A stretch of 64,000 nucleotides of DNA from Microcaldota archaeon. GTDB taxonomy: Archaea; Micrarchaeota; Micrarchaeia; Norongarragalinales; SBBD01. The stretch is taken from NCBI GenBank assembly GCA_016212475.1, contig JACRGC010000003.1:1-64000 (forward strand), written 5' to 3'. A program made the position numbers and the translations under genes. Positions 16,169 to 24,434 of this stretch are shown in pieces (position 1 is the first letter of the stretch; each line of letters starts with the position of its first letter). Below the pieces are notes generated by a model, which saw only the letters and a program-made list of their open reading frames with translations, did not search any database and had not been told where the DNA came from.

Positions 16169-17233
16169 TTATCCATAAAATCTCAGCAATACAAACATGA
16201 ACGCGTAATACGTTCCCTGCGCTTCAAGTAGATAGTTGGTAATCTTATCTTTGCACAAATAAAGTAGTAAAGGGATGTAAGCAACAAAATAACGTGCCAA
16301 TTCGATTGTTGGCGTAAAAAGAACCGTTAGGATAAGTATTGCTGACATCAGCCGCATTTCCGAATTTCCAGAATATGCCGATTTAGTAAACAAGATGGAA
16401 ATAGGCCCGGTCAGGATAATATAATCGCTAACTCCAAACAGCCTTTCCTTTAATGGGTTTTCGACATATTTTGTTATGTACTTTGCATTAAGTCTCATTA
16501 CATTTAGTCCATAAAGAATTGTGTTATAGCCAAGCAAAAATAACGCCGAAATAAACGTAATCATTCCTCCTGCGAGGTTTTTGGCCTTACCGCCATCCTT
16601 CAAACTTTCGGAAATCAAGATAAATGCCAGAAAAGGCAATGATGAAAAATGAACAAAGGTTGCAACCCCTGCAACCATTCCTCCTAAAAAAGTGTGGCCT
16701 TTTTTTATTGCCAAATAACTGAGGAGCAATAGAAAGCCCGTAGGCTGGTGAATTACCTCAAAGAATGCGAGTGGAATGAATGCGTACATAGTAGCAAGCT
16801 TCCTTTGGCCCACCTTATCCAACAGATAAATTACCCCAAAACCGGCTGCACCTGAAGCAAATGAAAGCACTATTTCTGCAAAAAACTTGCCCCCAATTAA
16901 ATCTGCAAACCGCCCCAAAAGGAAATAAAATGGTGGTTTTGTGAACAGCAAATCCCAATCTGTAATCGATTTTAATTCGACGAATGCCTGGTATGTCCCA
17001 TTTGCCGCATATGCATTCCATGTAGGTATCCAAAACGCTACCGTGTAGATCAAAGCCCAAAGCAAGTAGTTGTCCTTTTTCTTTCCAACCGTTTTATCGA
17101 ACATTTTCAATCCGGCAAATCCTGCTAGGATCAAAAAAGGCAAATTATAGGGCAACATGAGGAATATTATCCTTATATTTCTGAAGAGAATGTTTCCCCA
17201 AACTTCAGTAAATAAATACTCGGTAAATGTCAT
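16169..17233 (-). CDS. Multi-pass membrane protein, probable glycosyltransferase of the GT-C type
   Basis: 354 aa from ATG 17233, preceded by GGTTGAT at 7 nt. About nine to ten hydrophobic helices are visible. The loop after the second helix (NAYAANGTYQAFVELKSITDWDLLFTKPPFYFLLGRFADLIGG) has the acidic-plus-KPP layout of GT-C mannosyl/glucosyl-transferases that use lipid-linked sugars. The exact family is not identified. Its location in the pilin block suggests glycosylation of surface proteins (inference). Confidence 0.5.
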   Translation of the reverse strand: MTFTEYLFTEVWGNILFRNIRIIFLMLPYNLPFLILAGFAGLKMFDKTVGKKKDNYLLWALIYTVAFWIPTWNAYAANGTYQAFVELKSITDWDLLFTKPPFYFLLGRFADLIGGKFFAEIVLSFASGAAGFGVIYLLDKVGQRKLATMYAFIPLAFFEVIHQPTGFLLLLSYLAIKKGHTFLGGMVAGVATFVHFSSLPFLAFILISESLKDGGKAKNLAGGMITFISALFLLGYNTILYGLNVMRLNAKYITKYVENPLKERLFGVSDYIILTGPISILFTKSAYSGNSEMRLMSAILILTVLFTPTIELARYFVAYIPLLLYLCKDKITNYLLEAQGTYYAFMFVLLRFYG

Positions 17234-17334
17234 TTTAGTTATCAACCTAAGACAATATTTTAATATTCCGTTAGTCTCTCAAAGTTATGACATTCTCGCT
17301 TTATTTTTCAAATAGTTTTCTATCAATAATCACC

Positions 17335-17343
17335 TTTATATAC
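17335..17343 (+). promoter_or_regulatory. TATA box of the small pilin gene
   Basis: TTTATATAC at 17335-17343 is 31-39 nt before the ATG at 17374, implying a leader of about 10 nt. It is the probable promoter of the run 17374-19454. Confidence 0.55.
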
Positions 17344-17373
17344 AACATTTCTGTACTTCTATCGTGAACCAAC

Positions 17374-17544
17374 ATGGATGACCGCGGTCAGACATCGACC
17401 GAATACATACTTCTGGTAGCTTTGGGTCTTGTCATCGTACTCGCCGGAATTTCAATTGCTACTCAAATCAAGGAAGTTTCAGATACGGTTTCAGCTCGGG
17501 TTGAAGCGGATCGCAATGCAATAATTGGAATGTTTCTAGAGTAA
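17374..17544 (+). CDS. Class III signal-peptide pilin-like protein, 56 aa
   Basis: ATG 17374, stop 17542-17544. The protein begins MDDRGQTSTEYILLVALGLV, a class III signal peptide (G-Q-T-S-T-E-Y). The mature part is little more than one hydrophobic helix and a 25-residue amphipathic tail. Such minimal pilins occur as major subunits in some archaea. It heads an apparent operon with the prepilin peptidase and two further pilin-like genes. Confidence 0.75.
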   Translation: MDDRGQTSTEYILLVALGLVIVLAGISIATQIKEVSDTVSARVEADRNAIIGMFLE

Positions 17545-17594
17545 CCTTTAACCGAATAAATTTGTGGCGACTTTATTTTTGCAGGTAACTTTTT

Positions 17595-18644
17595 ATGATC
17601 GAATATCTCATCTTGCTTTTCATAACAATCGTGATATATTCCGACCTAAAATCCCGCATTATTCCGGACCACCTGAACTTCCTATTCATGTTCATTGCTA
17701 TTTCACTTACGATTGTGAAATATGAATTTGATCCGGAGTTCCTATTCTTCAATTATGCGATCTTCTTTGGGTTCAACTTCCTCTTTGCTTACTTGATGTA
17801 CAAACTGGGCGTTTGGGCTGGAGGCGATGTAAAGTTCTTCACAGCTCTAATGGCATTTCTGCCTCTTTACTCCCAATTCTCCTTATTTTCAGCAATAGCA
17901 ATTTTCCTAACAGCCGCCGCCGTTTTGATCCCAATCACAATGATCTACTACTATCCCCAAATATTGAAATTGCATAAGTATTTCCATAAGGTTTTCATTG
18001 ATTCTATCCTTCGGGCAGCCAAAGGCACATCCGTTTCCTTTGTATTCCTCTTTCTTTACCTAATCCTTTCCTCTTCCAATGTTTCCCCAATGATCCTTCT
18101 CCCATTGGTTGTCATCTCCTTTTTTGTCAGATTGAAATTCAAATACTCCCTTCCATTCCTAGTGCTTGGATACTTATTCATGGACGCCGCAATTTTCGCA
18201 TCCTATTTGATTTTCATTTTCACGGTTTCCCTATTATTCAACTTCATGCGCCAATCTTTCCATATAATTTCAGAAAAAGTGCTAAAAGCGCCAATTTCAA
18301 TTGGCAAATTAAAAGAAGGCTCAATCCCTGTCAATACCTACTATTTGCAAAATGGCAAAATCAAAATCTGGTCCCCAAGGGAAGCATTTTCAAGGATTGG
18401 GGAGCTTGCAAAGGATGGCCAGCGGATGAGCTTTAGCGAGGCTCTAAAATTCCTCTCTCCAAAAGGCAAAATCATAATTGATGCCCTAAAAGCTAGGGGC
18501 GTTACCCTATCGGAAATAAAAGAGTTAAAAAGGCGCTCCGTGAAAGAGATTCTAATCAAGGAATCGCTCCCATTTGCGCCTGTGATTGCACTGGCATTCC
18601 TTCTTTACAGGTATTTGGACATTTTAAGGTTATTCGGGTTTTAA
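17595..18644 (+). CDS. Preflagellin/prepilin peptidase, EppA/FlaK-like (A24)
   Basis: 349 aa aspartic membrane protease that removes class III signal peptides. The two catalytic aspartates are seen in YSDLKSRIIPDHLN (D17) and WAGGDVKFF (D78), the A24 signature. About eight transmembrane helices are followed by a soluble C-terminal region of some 90 residues ending in another hydrophobic stretch, which makes it longer than FlaK. Pilin-like genes lie on both sides, its presumed substrates. Confidence 0.88.
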   Translation: MIEYLILLFITIVIYSDLKSRIIPDHLNFLFMFIAISLTIVKYEFDPEFLFFNYAIFFGFNFLFAYLMYKLGVWAGGDVKFFTALMAFLPLYSQFSLFSAIAIFLTAAAVLIPITMIYYYPQILKLHKYFHKVFIDSILRAAKGTSVSFVFLFLYLILSSSNVSPMILLPLVVISFFVRLKFKYSLPFLVLGYLFMDAAIFASYLIFIFTVSLLFNFMRQSFHIISEKVLKAPISIGKLKEGSIPVNTYYLQNGKIKIWSPREAFSRIGELAKDGQRMSFSEALKFLSPKGKIIIDALKARGVTLSEIKELKRRSVKEILIKESLPFAPVIALAFLLYRYLDILRLFGF

Positions 18645-18646
18645 AC

Positions 18647-19072
18647 ATGCAAAATTACAAAAAAGGCCAAGGTGCAGTTGAATTCTTCCTTATAGCCGGA
18701 TTCGTATTGCTTGCAACATCTGTTTTGCTAACCCAATCGGATAATCAAATCCGCGGATCAACCGCCCTAAACAACGTAATTGTTGCAAGAAGCGCGCTCG
18801 ATTTGGAATCCTCAAACCTCAAATACGTCTACCTATCAGGCAACAACACAAAAATCACAAATACGGTATTCATTCCGGTTGGCGCGCAGTGCTTTTATGT
18901 TGATGTTGGCGCAAACTTCCTCTATTGCATCGTGCCTGGCGCTTCCGCTAGGGTAATTAGCGATTCAATTACAACTCCACTTCCAAGCATTCAACCAAGC
19001 TGCAACCGGGCAGGCTGGGTTTCAATGGTAACTGAAAACAAGGGCGGCAAATTAACCGTCAAATGCCCGTGA
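18647..19072 (+). CDS. Class III signal-peptide pilin-like protein, 141 aa
   Basis: The N-terminus MQNYKKGQGAVEFFLIAGFVLLATSVLL has KKGQGAVEF, a class III motif with Phe in place of Tyr. The mature domain carries four cysteines (QCFY, YCIV, SCNR, KCP) and several N-x-S/T sites. It begins 3 bases after the peptidase stop, so it is co-transcribed and probably a minor or tip pilin. Confidence 0.75.
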   Translation: MQNYKKGQGAVEFFLIAGFVLLATSVLLTQSDNQIRGSTALNNVIVARSALDLESSNLKYVYLSGNNTKITNTVFIPVGAQCFYVDVGANFLYCIVPGASARVISDSITTPLPSIQPSCNRAGWVSMVTENKGGKLTVKCP

Positions 19073-19079
19073 TACAAAA

Positions 19080-19454
19080 ATGAAAGCGCAAACTTCCGCC
19101 GAATACGTCACTTTGGTGGCACTGATTTTTGTCCTTGTTGCTTCCTTGATGCTAGTTGGCTTTCGGCAGCAAGAGCTTACATTGGCAATTGCTTCAGTTA
19201 GGCTAGCTTGCATTGATTATAGCTCAACTAATCCAAATCTTGCCTGCAATGAAATCCGCTATTATTACGTTGGCGCGCAAAATGTAACGGTTGTTCCAAT
19301 CAGTCAAACCCAGCTGAGTGCAAATCAACAACTAATGTTCCAATCCAAAATCATGGATGCATGGTCGGCTGTTTTCAAGCCGCAAAACGGCGCTCCTCCT
19401 GGAAAATGCTTTGTTGCCGCGTACTATTCCTATTGCATCCAATTTACCAGCTGA
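19080..19454 (+). CDS. Class III-like pilin protein, 124 aa
   Basis: It starts MKAQTSAEYVTLVALIFVLVASLML. The motif A-Q-T-S-A-E-Y replaces the usual Gly before Gln by Ala, which prepilin peptidases can accept. The mature domain has cysteines (LACID, LACNEI, KCF, YCIQ). It begins eight bases after the preceding pilin stop and closes the operon. Confidence 0.7.
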   Translation: MKAQTSAEYVTLVALIFVLVASLMLVGFRQQELTLAIASVRLACIDYSSTNPNLACNEIRYYYVGAQNVTVVPISQTQLSANQQLMFQSKIMDAWSAVFKPQNGAPPGKCFVAAYYSYCIQFTS

Positions 19455-19490
19455 TGCTGATTTTTAGGCGAGGTTTTCCTAAATTGCCTA

Positions 19491-20024
19491 TTAGAGTTGG
19501 CTCTTGTTTTCCCTGATTTTTTTCGAATTAGTTTTTAGATTAGCCCCAAAGTTTCCATTTGGTTTGCTTTTTCTTATGTAGTGCGAAAGCAACAGCAAAT
19601 TCACTAGCCCAAAAAATGAGAACGATAGCGCAAAAAAGACGATAATCCTTCCGGCTGCTTTTGTTGCAACAACCCCAAGGGCGGCTACTTGATTTATCGC
19701 AATTCCAGAAGTTGCCGCAACATCTCCCATCGAAATCATTAGGTAAGCTGTAATTATTGCAAAAAAGCAGATTGCAATCGTGTTCATTATTGCGCAAATT
19801 GCTGATGCCTTGAAAATGTTCTTCAGGTTGCTTCCAATTGGCGCAATTGATCCTGCCTTGAATAAATAGTAAACAAACATTGCAAAAGATGACCAGATTG
19901 CGTAAACAATAGTGTTGGCAAGTGTGAAAACGAGCCCAAACAATGCAAATTCCAGCGCTATTCCCATGATTAAATGAACAGGATGCGATTTAATTATGCT
20001 TTTGTTGGGTTCTTTAACTGCCAA
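19491..20024 (-). CDS. Multi-pass membrane protein, 177 aa
   Basis: Four or so hydrophobic helices, with a Yip1-like layout (SNLKNIFKASAICAIMNTIAICFF...). I cannot name the family with certainty. The start shown is a TTG overlapping the upstream gene by 11 bases; an ATG at 19967 would cut the first 19 residues. It is probably co-transcribed with the 20014 gene. Confidence 0.5.
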   Translation of the reverse strand: MAVKEPNKSIIKSHPVHLIMGIALEFALFGLVFTLANTIVYAIWSSFAMFVYYLFKAGSIAPIGSNLKNIFKASAICAIMNTIAICFFAIITAYLMISMGDVAATSGIAINQVAALGVVATKAAGRIIVFFALSFSFFGLVNLLLLSHYIRKSKPNGNFGANLKTNSKKIRENKSQL

Positions 20025-20259
20025 TTTTATTCTTAGCTAGAATTGCAGCAAGCGAAATAGTTTTTCCATCCTTAATTTTCAAAAGCCCGTTTTCGATGTC
20101 TTTCCTTGTTTGCTTTGTGAATTCGCCCTCATCATCAGCCCATTTTGCATTTTCAAGAAGGCGATTAAGCAAATTATCGTATGGTTCATTTTTGTAAAGC
20201 TTTTGGGAGGCAAGCTTTCTTTTAATTCCAAAACTTACCCTTATTTTTGATTTTGCCAT
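20014..20259 (-). CDS. Small basic protein, antitoxin-like, 81 aa
   Basis: ATG 20257-20259. The sequence (IRVSFGIKRKLASQKLYKNEPYDNLLNRLLENA) resembles the archaeal ribbon-helix-helix/DUF7557 pattern of DNA-binding antitoxins. It is followed by DIENGLLKIKDGKTISLAAI, a tail like that of RelB/Phd-type proteins. No toxin is recognised next to it; the overlapping partner is a membrane protein. The start is uncertain because further Met codons lie upstream. Confidence 0.45.
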   Translation of the reverse strand: MAKSKIRVSFGIKRKLASQKLYKNEPYDNLLNRLLENAKWADDEGEFTKQTRKDIENGLLKIKDGKTISLAAILAKNKIGS

Positions 20260-20320
20260 TTTTTTGCCTATATTCCTATGCATCCTTTCAATATAAAAGA
20301 TATTCCTGCGATTTCCTAAC

Positions 20321-21634
20321 ATGCCTCTTTATTTTTCCGATTTCCATCTGCACTCCAAGTACAGCCGGGCGGTTTCAATCAATATGGACCTTGAGCATTT
20401 GCATTCAGGAGCAATAAAAAAGGGCCTCCACATCCTAGGCGGCGCTGATTTTTCCCACCCAAAATGGTTTTCAGAGCTAAAATCAAATCTTGTCGAATCC
20501 GAGCATCAAGGGCTTTTTTCCCTCAAAGGAAAGGAGAATTCGGAAGTGTTTTTCATTTTGCAAAACGAAGTGGCAACCATCATTTCAACCCCAAAAGGCG
20601 TGAAAAAAGTTCATCACATTTTGCTTGCGCCGGATTTCGAATCCGTTTCACAGCTAAATGATGTTCTTTCAAAGAAAGGCAACCTGTCCGCAGATGGAAG
20701 GCCGATTTTTGGCCAAACCTCGCCTCCTGAAATTGTTGAAATCTGCAAGAAGGTAAATTCCCAAATTGAAATCATCCCCGCGCATGCATGGACTCCTTGG
20801 TTTAGCATATTTGGGAGCAATTCCGGATTTGATTCGATGGAAAGCGGCTACGAAGATCAAGTGAAGCACATTTTTGCATTTGAAACCGGAATGAGTTCCG
20901 ACCCGACAATGAATTGGCGAATCAGTTCTCTTGACAAATATTTGCCAATTTCAAACTCCGATGCGCACTCTGCGCATCCATACCGCATTGGACGGGAGTG
21001 CAGCGTTTTTGAATTCGAAAAGGAAAAGTTGAGCTTTAAGGAAATCATGCGTGCAATGAAGCAAAAAGATGCAAGGAATTTCAAATTCACAGTCGAGGTC
21101 GACCCGAATTATGGGAAATACCACTTTGATGGGCATCGCAATTGCAATTTTTCCTGCCCTCCAAGTGAAACCAAAAAGCTGAATGGAATTTGCCCAAAAT
21201 GCCAAAAGAAATTGGTGATTGGAGTGCAATATCGAGTTGATCAGCTTGCAAATAGGGAAAGCAATGAAAAGCCAAAAAATGCTTTCCCATTCAAAACAAT
21301 TTTGCCGCTTCAGGATTTGATTGCCTGTGTTTATGCAAAACCAGCCCTTAGCAAATTGGTATACGCCGAAACGGAACGTCTAACGTCCCAATTTGGAACC
21401 GAATTCAACCTGCTATTGTTCGAGCCGGAAAAATCCCTTCGTGAAAAAATCGGATTCAAATTGGCATCTGCAATAATTGCCAATAGGAATGGCTCCCTTA
21501 AGGTAAAAGCCGGCTATGATGGCGAATACGGCGTTTTAGAGCTTCCGCCAAGCATGATTTTGAAAAAGAACGAAAAGGATGATGTTTCCAACCCCAAAGA
21601 AAAGGCGCAAACCGGACTTTCTGAATTCATTTGA
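20321..21634 (+). CDS. Endonuclease Q (EndoQ), PHP-family DNA repair nuclease
   Basis: 437 aa. EndoQ nicks DNA 5' of deaminated bases (uracil, hypoxanthine) and AP sites. The PHP motif I is the first segment YFSDFHLHSKYSRAVS (H9, H11). GADFSHPKWF, IIPAHAWTPWFSIFGSNSGFDS and ISNSDAHSAHPYRIGRE give the remaining metal ligands. The Cys-rich zinc segment CNFSCPPSETKK...GICPKCQKKLV matches the EndoQ zinc domain. Divergent from the 20014 gene with very little spacing. Confidence 0.9.
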   Translation: MPLYFSDFHLHSKYSRAVSINMDLEHLHSGAIKKGLHILGGADFSHPKWFSELKSNLVESEHQGLFSLKGKENSEVFFILQNEVATIISTPKGVKKVHHILLAPDFESVSQLNDVLSKKGNLSADGRPIFGQTSPPEIVEICKKVNSQIEIIPAHAWTPWFSIFGSNSGFDSMESGYEDQVKHIFAFETGMSSDPTMNWRISSLDKYLPISNSDAHSAHPYRIGRECSVFEFEKEKLSFKEIMRAMKQKDARNFKFTVEVDPNYGKYHFDGHRNCNFSCPPSETKKLNGICPKCQKKLVIGVQYRVDQLANRESNEKPKNAFPFKTILPLQDLIACVYAKPALSKLVYAETERLTSQFGTEFNLLLFEPEKSLREKIGFKLASAIIANRNGSLKVKAGYDGEYGVLELPPSMILKKNEKDDVSNPKEKAQTGLSEFI

Positions 21635-21778
21635 TTGAATGATGATGAATTTGCAAAAATTTATTGCCAATTCGAATTTATGCCCTCAGATTCATTTCTA
21701 TTTTACAATTATTGTTCCATCCAATGCAAACTTTCCTCCAAACAAAGGGCTTTTATCTATGAAGAACAAACATTTTGC

Positions 21779-22735
21779 ATGGATTCCATTTCCAGCGCAT
21801 TGTTTTTGCTGATTGGCTTTTGGATTTTGATAAAAAGCGCAGAGCAGGCGGTAAATGCCGTTGTTTACCTCTCAAATTATTTCATGCTATCCCAATTCAC
21901 AACAAGTTTCATTGTGGTTGGGATGGCTTCAGTTCTTCCGGAATTCTCAATTGCCATGAACTCCGCCTTTAATGGCAACTCTTCCTTTGGGCTTGGGGTG
22001 CTTTTTGGCTCGAATGTTGCCGACCTTTCAATTGTTGCGGGAATTGTTGTAATTTACGCAAAAAAAATCAAAGCGCAGAGCAAAATCTTCACTGATAATT
22101 TTTATTATTATTTGGGAATCATTTCCCTTCCGGTGTTTCTTTTATTGGATGGGGGGATTTCCCAAATTGATGGAATGATTTTGCTGATTGCTTTCGTATT
22201 CTACATGCACCTGATTTTCAGAAGGAAAAAGCATGTGATAAAACGGTATACGAAATTTGATTACTCTAAAACCAGCCTCCTCAAAAACTTTTCCATACTT
22301 GCAATTTCGCTGATTTTGCTATTCGGTTCGGCAAATGTTGTTGAAACCAATTCGATTTCGTTGGCTCTTTTTCTTGGAGTCCCAAACATATTCGTAGGGG
22401 TAATAATTGCGCTTGGAACCTGCCTTCCGGAGCTTACTTTTTCACTTGAGGCAATCCGGCAAAAAAAGGCCGAGCTTGGGCTTGGGGACATTTTAGGCAA
22501 TGTTGCAACGGATTCGACCCTTTCAATTGGAGCAGTTGCGCTAATTTCGCCGATATTTCCGCCACAGATGATTTTGGCGCTATTTGCCGGTTTTACAATG
22601 CTAATTCTTGCAGCGCTTGTAATTTACTTCCTTGAAATCCAAAAGAAGATGATTCGGGTTGAAGGATATCTGCTAATACTGCTATACCTGATATTCATGG
22701 CTTCGCAGTTTGTTTTGGAATCGAGTATGAAATGA
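21779..22735 (+). CDS. Cation/Ca2+ exchanger (CaCA family)
   Basis: 318 aa from ATG 21779. TATA-like TTTTATCTAT at 21751-21760 lies about 20-28 nt upstream, so the message is leaderless and the longer TTG start is rejected. About ten transmembrane helices are arranged as two inverted halves. The two alpha-repeats are visible: GMASVLPEFSIAMNSA...GSNVADLS and LGTCLPELTFSLEA...LGNVATDSTLS, with the ion-coordinating Glu and Asn/Asp residues. It likely exchanges Ca2+ for Na+ or H+. Confidence 0.85.
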   Translation: MDSISSALFLLIGFWILIKSAEQAVNAVVYLSNYFMLSQFTTSFIVVGMASVLPEFSIAMNSAFNGNSSFGLGVLFGSNVADLSIVAGIVVIYAKKIKAQSKIFTDNFYYYLGIISLPVFLLLDGGISQIDGMILLIAFVFYMHLIFRRKKHVIKRYTKFDYSKTSLLKNFSILAISLILLFGSANVVETNSISLALFLGVPNIFVGVIIALGTCLPELTFSLEAIRQKKAELGLGDILGNVATDSTLSIGAVALISPIFPPQMILALFAGFTMLILAALVIYFLEIQKKMIRVEGYLLILLYLIFMASQFVLESSMK

Positions 22736-22742
22736 TGATTTA

Positions 22743-22778
22743 GCCGGGCAAGAGGGGCTTGAAGCACAGCGCCTTGGA
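22743..22778. repeat. Short direct repeat, copy A
   Basis: The 21 bases at 22743-22763 (starting GCCGGGCAAGAGGGG) recur exactly at 23558-23578, and a GCCTTG block follows in both at the same distance. The two copies flank the orphan gene 22835-23443. CAAG and CTTG inside the repeat can pair around AGGGG. Confidence 0.6.
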
Positions 22779-22834
22779 AAATTTGACTCTCAGACGATAC
22801 CAAACTGCAACTGAATAGTAACAAACTATTTTTT

Positions 22835-23443
22835 TTAGCTTTTCTTTTCCTTCAACGCCAATTGCCGGACATCCTGAAGGAAATCCATCAAGTGCTCATT
22901 TATTTTACCGCGGGTTTTTCCGCTTATTGGAATTTCATGACCGCCTCCAAATTCATAATTTGCAGTCAGTATTCTTTGTGTAAGGCTGCTCCCCTTTTTA
23001 GGAATATATTTTGTAACCAATGCCTTGAATTCAGAATTGTTCTTTAGAGCATTCGCCAGATCCTGGAATTGTTTCCTGCGATCTGCATAGCCGCCCTGTT
23101 CATCATAAGCTCTACGATCATGCGATATCCTAATTTTTCGAGCTTTTTTCATTTCCTCTTCAATTTTGATCTTTTGTGACTCAGGACTAACGGCGCCAGT
23201 AAATTTTCCAATCAAATTGCGATTCGTCAATTTTCTACGTTCATCGAAAACTGAGGTAAATGGCGTTAGGCCCCTTCTCTCTCTCGTCTGACCTTCCTTC
23301 GCCAACCCATACCTATGTGTCCCTAACACTTCTAATTCTCCTCGCAACTGATCCGGATAATTGCGCATTACTATAAATCCTGTGGGGTTATGGAACTTGA
23401 TTAATTTCTCAGATAATTCTTGTTCCGGTCGTTTTGGAGTCAT
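22835..23443 (-). CDS. Orphan hypothetical protein flanked by direct repeats, 202 aa
   Basis: ATG 23441-23443 follows GGTGATTTC, an excellent ribosome-binding site. It is a soluble, very basic protein with many Arg/Lys-rich stretches (RERRGL, DERRKLTNRNL, KKARKIRISHDRR, YADRRKQFQDL). A GGGHEIPISGKTRGKINEHL segment near the C-terminus resembles a nucleic-acid-binding loop. I do not recognise it. Its position between two imperfect direct repeats of about 35 bp suggests acquisition as a cassette. Confidence 0.55.
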   Translation of the reverse strand: MTPKRPEQELSEKLIKFHNPTGFIVMRNYPDQLRGELEVLGTHRYGLAKEGQTRERRGLTPFTSVFDERRKLTNRNLIGKFTGAVSPESQKIKIEEEMKKARKIRISHDRRAYDEQGGYADRRKQFQDLANALKNNSEFKALVTKYIPKKGSSLTQRILTANYEFGGGHEIPISGKTRGKINEHLMDFLQDVRQLALKEKKS

Positions 23444-23520
23444 GAAATCACCTTAATTTATTTTGAATCGAGACATTTTAAATACTCTAATGGCGGGCTT
23501 TCATTTTTATAGGGCCCGAC

Positions 23521-23534
23521 AGTTCTAGAGAACT
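23521..23534. promoter_or_regulatory. Palindromic hairpin upstream of the orphan gene
   Basis: AGTTCT and AGAACT are separated by AG (14 bases in all), in the intergenic region between the orphan gene and repeat copy B. It could be an operator or a terminator stem for the minus-strand gene at 23605. Confidence 0.35.
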
Positions 23535-23557
23535 GGTTTTTAAGTAAATACGCCTTG

Positions 23558-23592
23558 GCCGGGCAAGAGGGGCTTGAAATGGAGTGCCTTGT
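23558..23592. repeat. Short direct repeat, copy B
   Basis: Second copy of the 21-base sequence at 22743-22763, just downstream of the minus-strand gene 23605-24300. Here GGGCAAG (23561-23567) can pair with CTTGTCC (23588-23594) around the repeat, allowing one G-U pair. Confidence 0.6.
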
Positions 23593-23604
23593 CCAACTTT
23601 CATT

Positions 23605-24300
23605 TCAAAACTCCGTATATCCCTCATCGTTGAACTCATACGCCTTCTTCAGGAACTTGTTTCCATCGAATGCAAATGTGGAAAGTATGGAATCAATTTC
23701 CGTATCCGAAAAGCTGTCGAACTTTGCATCCTTTTGGGACGGATCGAGCAGGTGCGGCTTACCCTTTATTTCGCAAACAACAATTGGGTGGATCAGGTTA
23801 TTTTCAAGCTCGACAACAAGCACTTTTGATTTTGCATCGAATGCGCGAAGAAGTGAACATAAAAATAAGGCGCGATCAAACGGATCGGCTGCCTGAAGCT
23901 CCAATATTTCAGATGAACTTAGCCAGAATGAAACAGGCAAATTAGCGTGAATGTGCCTGAAGTTCTGGCTGTATTTGAAAATCTTTTCTGCAAGAAATGG
24001 AAAATCAGTTTCGTAATTGAATTCGTGGATATCGCCGTTGTTTTTTTTTGCCAATAGTTCGTCTTGCATGCGGGATTTGATTTCCTGAATTGCGTTTTCC
24101 TTCCCATTGACTAGGGATTTCAATTCCGGAATGTTTTTTTCTTCGTATTCGTTGATCATCGCGCCGTATTTTTCGATGATTTTTTTGTAGTATAACAGCC
24201 GCAGCTCGTGCTCTTGCAAAGCCGCCTCCAGATTCCTGAGTTCTAATCCCTCAGTAGGCTTTTCCTTTTCCGCTTTCTTAAACAGTCCTTCTAGAACCAT
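23605..24300 (-). CDS. Transglutaminase-like fold protein with N-terminal coiled coil
   Basis: 231 aa. Residues 15-85 are charged, helical and coiled-coil-like. Residues 135-190 match a small transglutaminase-like core: DPFDRALFLCSLLRAF with C148, VVELENNLIHPIVVCEI with H171 and KPHLLDPSQ with D186. That is the order and spacing of the Cys-His-Asp triad in archaeal transglutaminase/protease-like proteins. Substrate unknown. The assignment rests on motif pattern only. Confidence 0.5.
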   Translation of the reverse strand: MVLEGLFKKAEKEKPTEGLELRNLEAALQEHELRLLYYKKIIEKYGAMINEYEEKNIPELKSLVNGKENAIQEIKSRMQDELLAKKNNGDIHEFNYETDFPFLAEKIFKYSQNFRHIHANLPVSFWLSSSEILELQAADPFDRALFLCSLLRAFDAKSKVLVVELENNLIHPIVVCEIKGKPHLLDPSQKDAKFDSFSDTEIDSILSTFAFDGNKFLKKAYEFNDEGYTEF

Positions 24301-24347
24301 TTGTTTGCCGCTTTAAGCCTCCTTGTAAATGATTATGCCTTCAATCG

Positions 24348-24357
24348 TATATATAAC
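24348..24357 (+). promoter_or_regulatory. TATA box upstream of the GGPP synthase
   Basis: TATATATAAC at 24348-24357 lies 78-87 nt before the ATG at 24435, in the divergent gap between this gene and the minus-strand gene ending its 5' side at 24300. Confidence 0.5.
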
Positions 24358-24434
24358 TGCTTTTTTCGTGAATGTGCATCACGTGTTGCATTATTTAGTC
24401 AAGGTAATAAACATTCGATGTTTTTTATGATTTT

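Noticed and set aside
22728-22815. Possible C/D box RNA (ATGATGA near 22731 and CTGA near 22811)
   Set aside because: The box-to-box distance of about 75 bases is too long for a typical archaeal C/D guide, no internal D'/C' boxes are seen, and the ATGATGA overlaps the stop codon of the exchanger gene.
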